From: Altererythrobacter sp.
GTDB taxonomy: Bacteria > Pseudomonadota > Alphaproteobacteria > Sphingomonadales > Sphingomonadaceae
Reading direction: 5' to 3'
DNA length: 6,970 nt
Assembly: GCA_023299945.1 (NCBI GenBank)
Contig: JALZVZ010000205.1
Span: 1-6,970 of the forward strand
This document shows, one piece after another, positions 6,041 through 6,970 of this stretch. The translations under genes and the position numbers were made by a program. Within the stretch, counting starts at the first letter, position 1; each line of letters starts with the position of its first letter. The notes beneath the pieces were generated by a model. The model did not search any database. It saw only the letters and a program-made list of their open reading frames with translations, and was not told the origin of the DNA.

Positions 6041-6463
6041 ATGTCCGACCGAATAAAAGCGCCGTGGCACCTTTGGCTTGTCGGCATCGTTACACTTTTG
6101 TTTAACGCATTTGGTGGTTTCAGCTACACAATGACGCGGCTGGGTAGGCTCGCGGATTTGGAGATGACGCCGGATCAAATTGCGTATTTTGACAGCTATC
6201 CCACTTGGGCCAATACATTTTGGGCTCTGGGAGTATGGGGAGCAATTGCTTGTTCCCTGCTGATTTTGTTGAGATCACGTTATGCGGTTACGGCCATAAT
6301 CATCGCCACGATCGGACTTATCGGAACATCAATTTTTCAGCATATTCTAACCGAAACGCCGGAAAGTTTGAAGAGTACGCCGCTGGTCATTGCGATCTGG
6401 GCAACCACGCTTTTGATGCTTTGGTATTCTTACCGGCAAACAGCAGCAGGCGTCTTGCGCTAA
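6041..6463 (+). CDS. small four-helix membrane protein, function unknown
   Basis: The 140-residue product has four predicted membrane helices at about 10-28, 56-77, 82-102 and 113-131, with little outside the membrane except a loop at 32-55 (TRLGRLADLEMTPDQIAYFDSYPTW). The N-terminal KAPWHLWLVGIVTLLFNAFGG resembles short proteins of alphaproteobacteria that are sometimes labelled sugar transporter without experimental support; I see no transport signature and leave the function open. Trp and aromatic residues at the helix ends are prominent. The ATG at 6041 follows AGAAGGGGAAATC, a good ribosome site about five bases away. It lies 136 bases after the PadR gene. That spacer holds a short direct repeat (TTTGCA twice at 5955-5968) but no clear terminator or promoter, so it may be read from the PadR promoter or its own. 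It converges with the glycosyltransferase gene, with 17 bases between the stops. Confidence 0.8.
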   Translation: MSDRIKAPWHLWLVGIVTLLFNAFGGFSYTMTRLGRLADLEMTPDQIAYFDSYPTWANTFWALGVWGAIACSLLILLRSRYAVTAIIIATIGLIGTSIFQHILTETPESLKSTPLVIAIWATTLLMLWYSYRQTAAGVLR

Positions 6464-6480
6464 ACTCGGTATTGCGCGGC

Positions 6481-6970
6481 TTAAGCGCTTTTGCTCTCAG
6501 CCTCTTTCAACGCCTCGCGGTCTGCGACCAACCTCAAATAGGTATCAGCGACCACTTTGTTGATCGCATCCCAGCTATATTCGCGCGATTTTAGATCGCC
6601 TGCTGCACCGTGGGCTGCGCGCATTGCCGGGTCTTTGCAGTACGGCGCCAGCGCCTCGGCAAAGGCTTTTGTATCGCCGGGCGCAACAAGCCGTCCGGTT
6701 GCGCCTTGTGTAACCAAGCTGGATGCGCCGGTTGCACCTGCGGCCACCACAGGAAGGCCGCTCGCCATGGCTTCCAAAGTCACATTGCCAAAGGTTTCTG
6801 TGATCGATGGATTGAAGAAAACGTCGCCGCTGGCCAGGGCTCGGCCCAAATCCGCGCCTGTCTGAAAACCGCAGAAAATCCCGCCAGGCAGGGCGTTCTC
6901 AAACCACCCGCGTGCTGGCCCGTCGCCGATCACCAAAACCTTGTGCGGAGCCTGCAATTTGCGCAATTGA
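6481..6970 (-). CDS. GT4-type glycosyltransferase, C-terminal part only
   Basis: The gene enters from the right edge; 162 C-terminal residues are visible, and the reading frame is open to the last base. They form the nucleotide-sugar binding half of a GT-B fold. VLVIGDGPARGWFE (11-24) is the usual start of the C-terminal Rossmann domain, and CGFQTGADLGRALASGDVFFNPS (33-55) follows. The EX7E motif is intact in ITETFGNVTLEAMASG (Glu58 and Glu66), followed by LPVVAAGATGASSLV and GRLVAPGD. The match is to the GT4 group (retaining; includes phosphatidylinositol mannosyltransferase-like and SQD2-like enzymes). Donor and acceptor cannot be told from this half. The N-terminal acceptor domain, start and any operon partners lie outside the window. 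Its stop is 17 bases from the stop of the convergent membrane protein gene, and no strong shared terminator is visible between them. Confidence 0.92.
   Translation of the reverse strand, partial: QLRKLQAPHKVLVIGDGPARGWFENALPGGIFCGFQTGADLGRALASGDVFFNPSITETFGNVTLEAMASGLPVVAAGATGASSLVTQGATGRLVAPGDTKAFAEALAPYCKDPAMRAAHGAAGDLKSREYSWDAINKVVADTYLRLVADREALKEAESKSA

Noticed and set aside
6457..6488. GCGCT/AGCGC inverted repeat spanning the convergent gene ends, possible shared terminator
   Set aside because: Only five pairs with a 22-base loop and no T-tract; too weak to call.
1..6970. Search for a defence, phage, toxin-antitoxin or CRISPR system
   Set aside because: No repeat array, integrase, transposase, small toxin-antitoxin pair or typical defence domain is visible; the gene content is mainly core metabolism, tRNA and repair.

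Overview
The window looks like chromosomal DNA of a Sphingomonadales-type alphaproteobacterium, probably close to the Erythrobacteraceae. This rests on recalled protein resemblance (the RarA start [11 protein letters not shown], a PadR regulator with an Arg/Gly-rich N-terminus, a small four-helix membrane protein usually left as hypothetical), on the moderately GC-rich coding sequence and on the tRNA-Thr sequence. No database search supports the placement. I see no phage gene, transposase, CRISPR array or other clear mobile element. The gene content is mostly housekeeping.

Left part (1-1993), minus strand: a 3-mercaptopyruvate sulfurtransferase gene cut by the left edge just after its catalytic CGSG motif. 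47 bases upstream of it lies an unrecognised one-pass membrane protein with a signal peptide, a Pro/Thr/Ala-rich stretch of about 165 residues, one membrane helix and a soluble C-terminal domain. A 123-base divergent spacer containing a perfect 7-1-7 palindrome separates it from queF (plus strand, 7-cyano-7-deazaguanine reductase of queuosine synthesis).

Middle part (2582-5046): a 146-base spacer after queF holds a strong hairpin and a second, larger fold with an outer stem and two inner hairpins that could be a dispersed repeat. Then on the minus strand come tRNA-Thr(UGU), a predicted RNase H-fold protein resembling the DUF429 family, and rarA (the MgsA/WRNIP1 replication-fork ATPase). The RNase H-like gene most likely starts at a TTG that overlaps the rarA stop codon (TTGA), so the two are probably translationally coupled.

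Right part (5047-6970): a divergent promoter region with a 14-base perfect palindrome precedes a PadR-family regulator (plus strand) and a small four-helix membrane protein. On the minus strand, entering from the right edge, is the C-terminal part of a GT4-type glycosyltransferase that converges with the membrane protein gene.

No spacer exceeds 150 bases. The points most worth a second look are the RarA/RNase H-fold pairing, the palindrome in front of the PadR gene together with the RGG-like tail of that protein, the shortened substrate loop of the sulfurtransferase, and the structured element next to the tRNA. I do not see a clear, complete undescribed system here.
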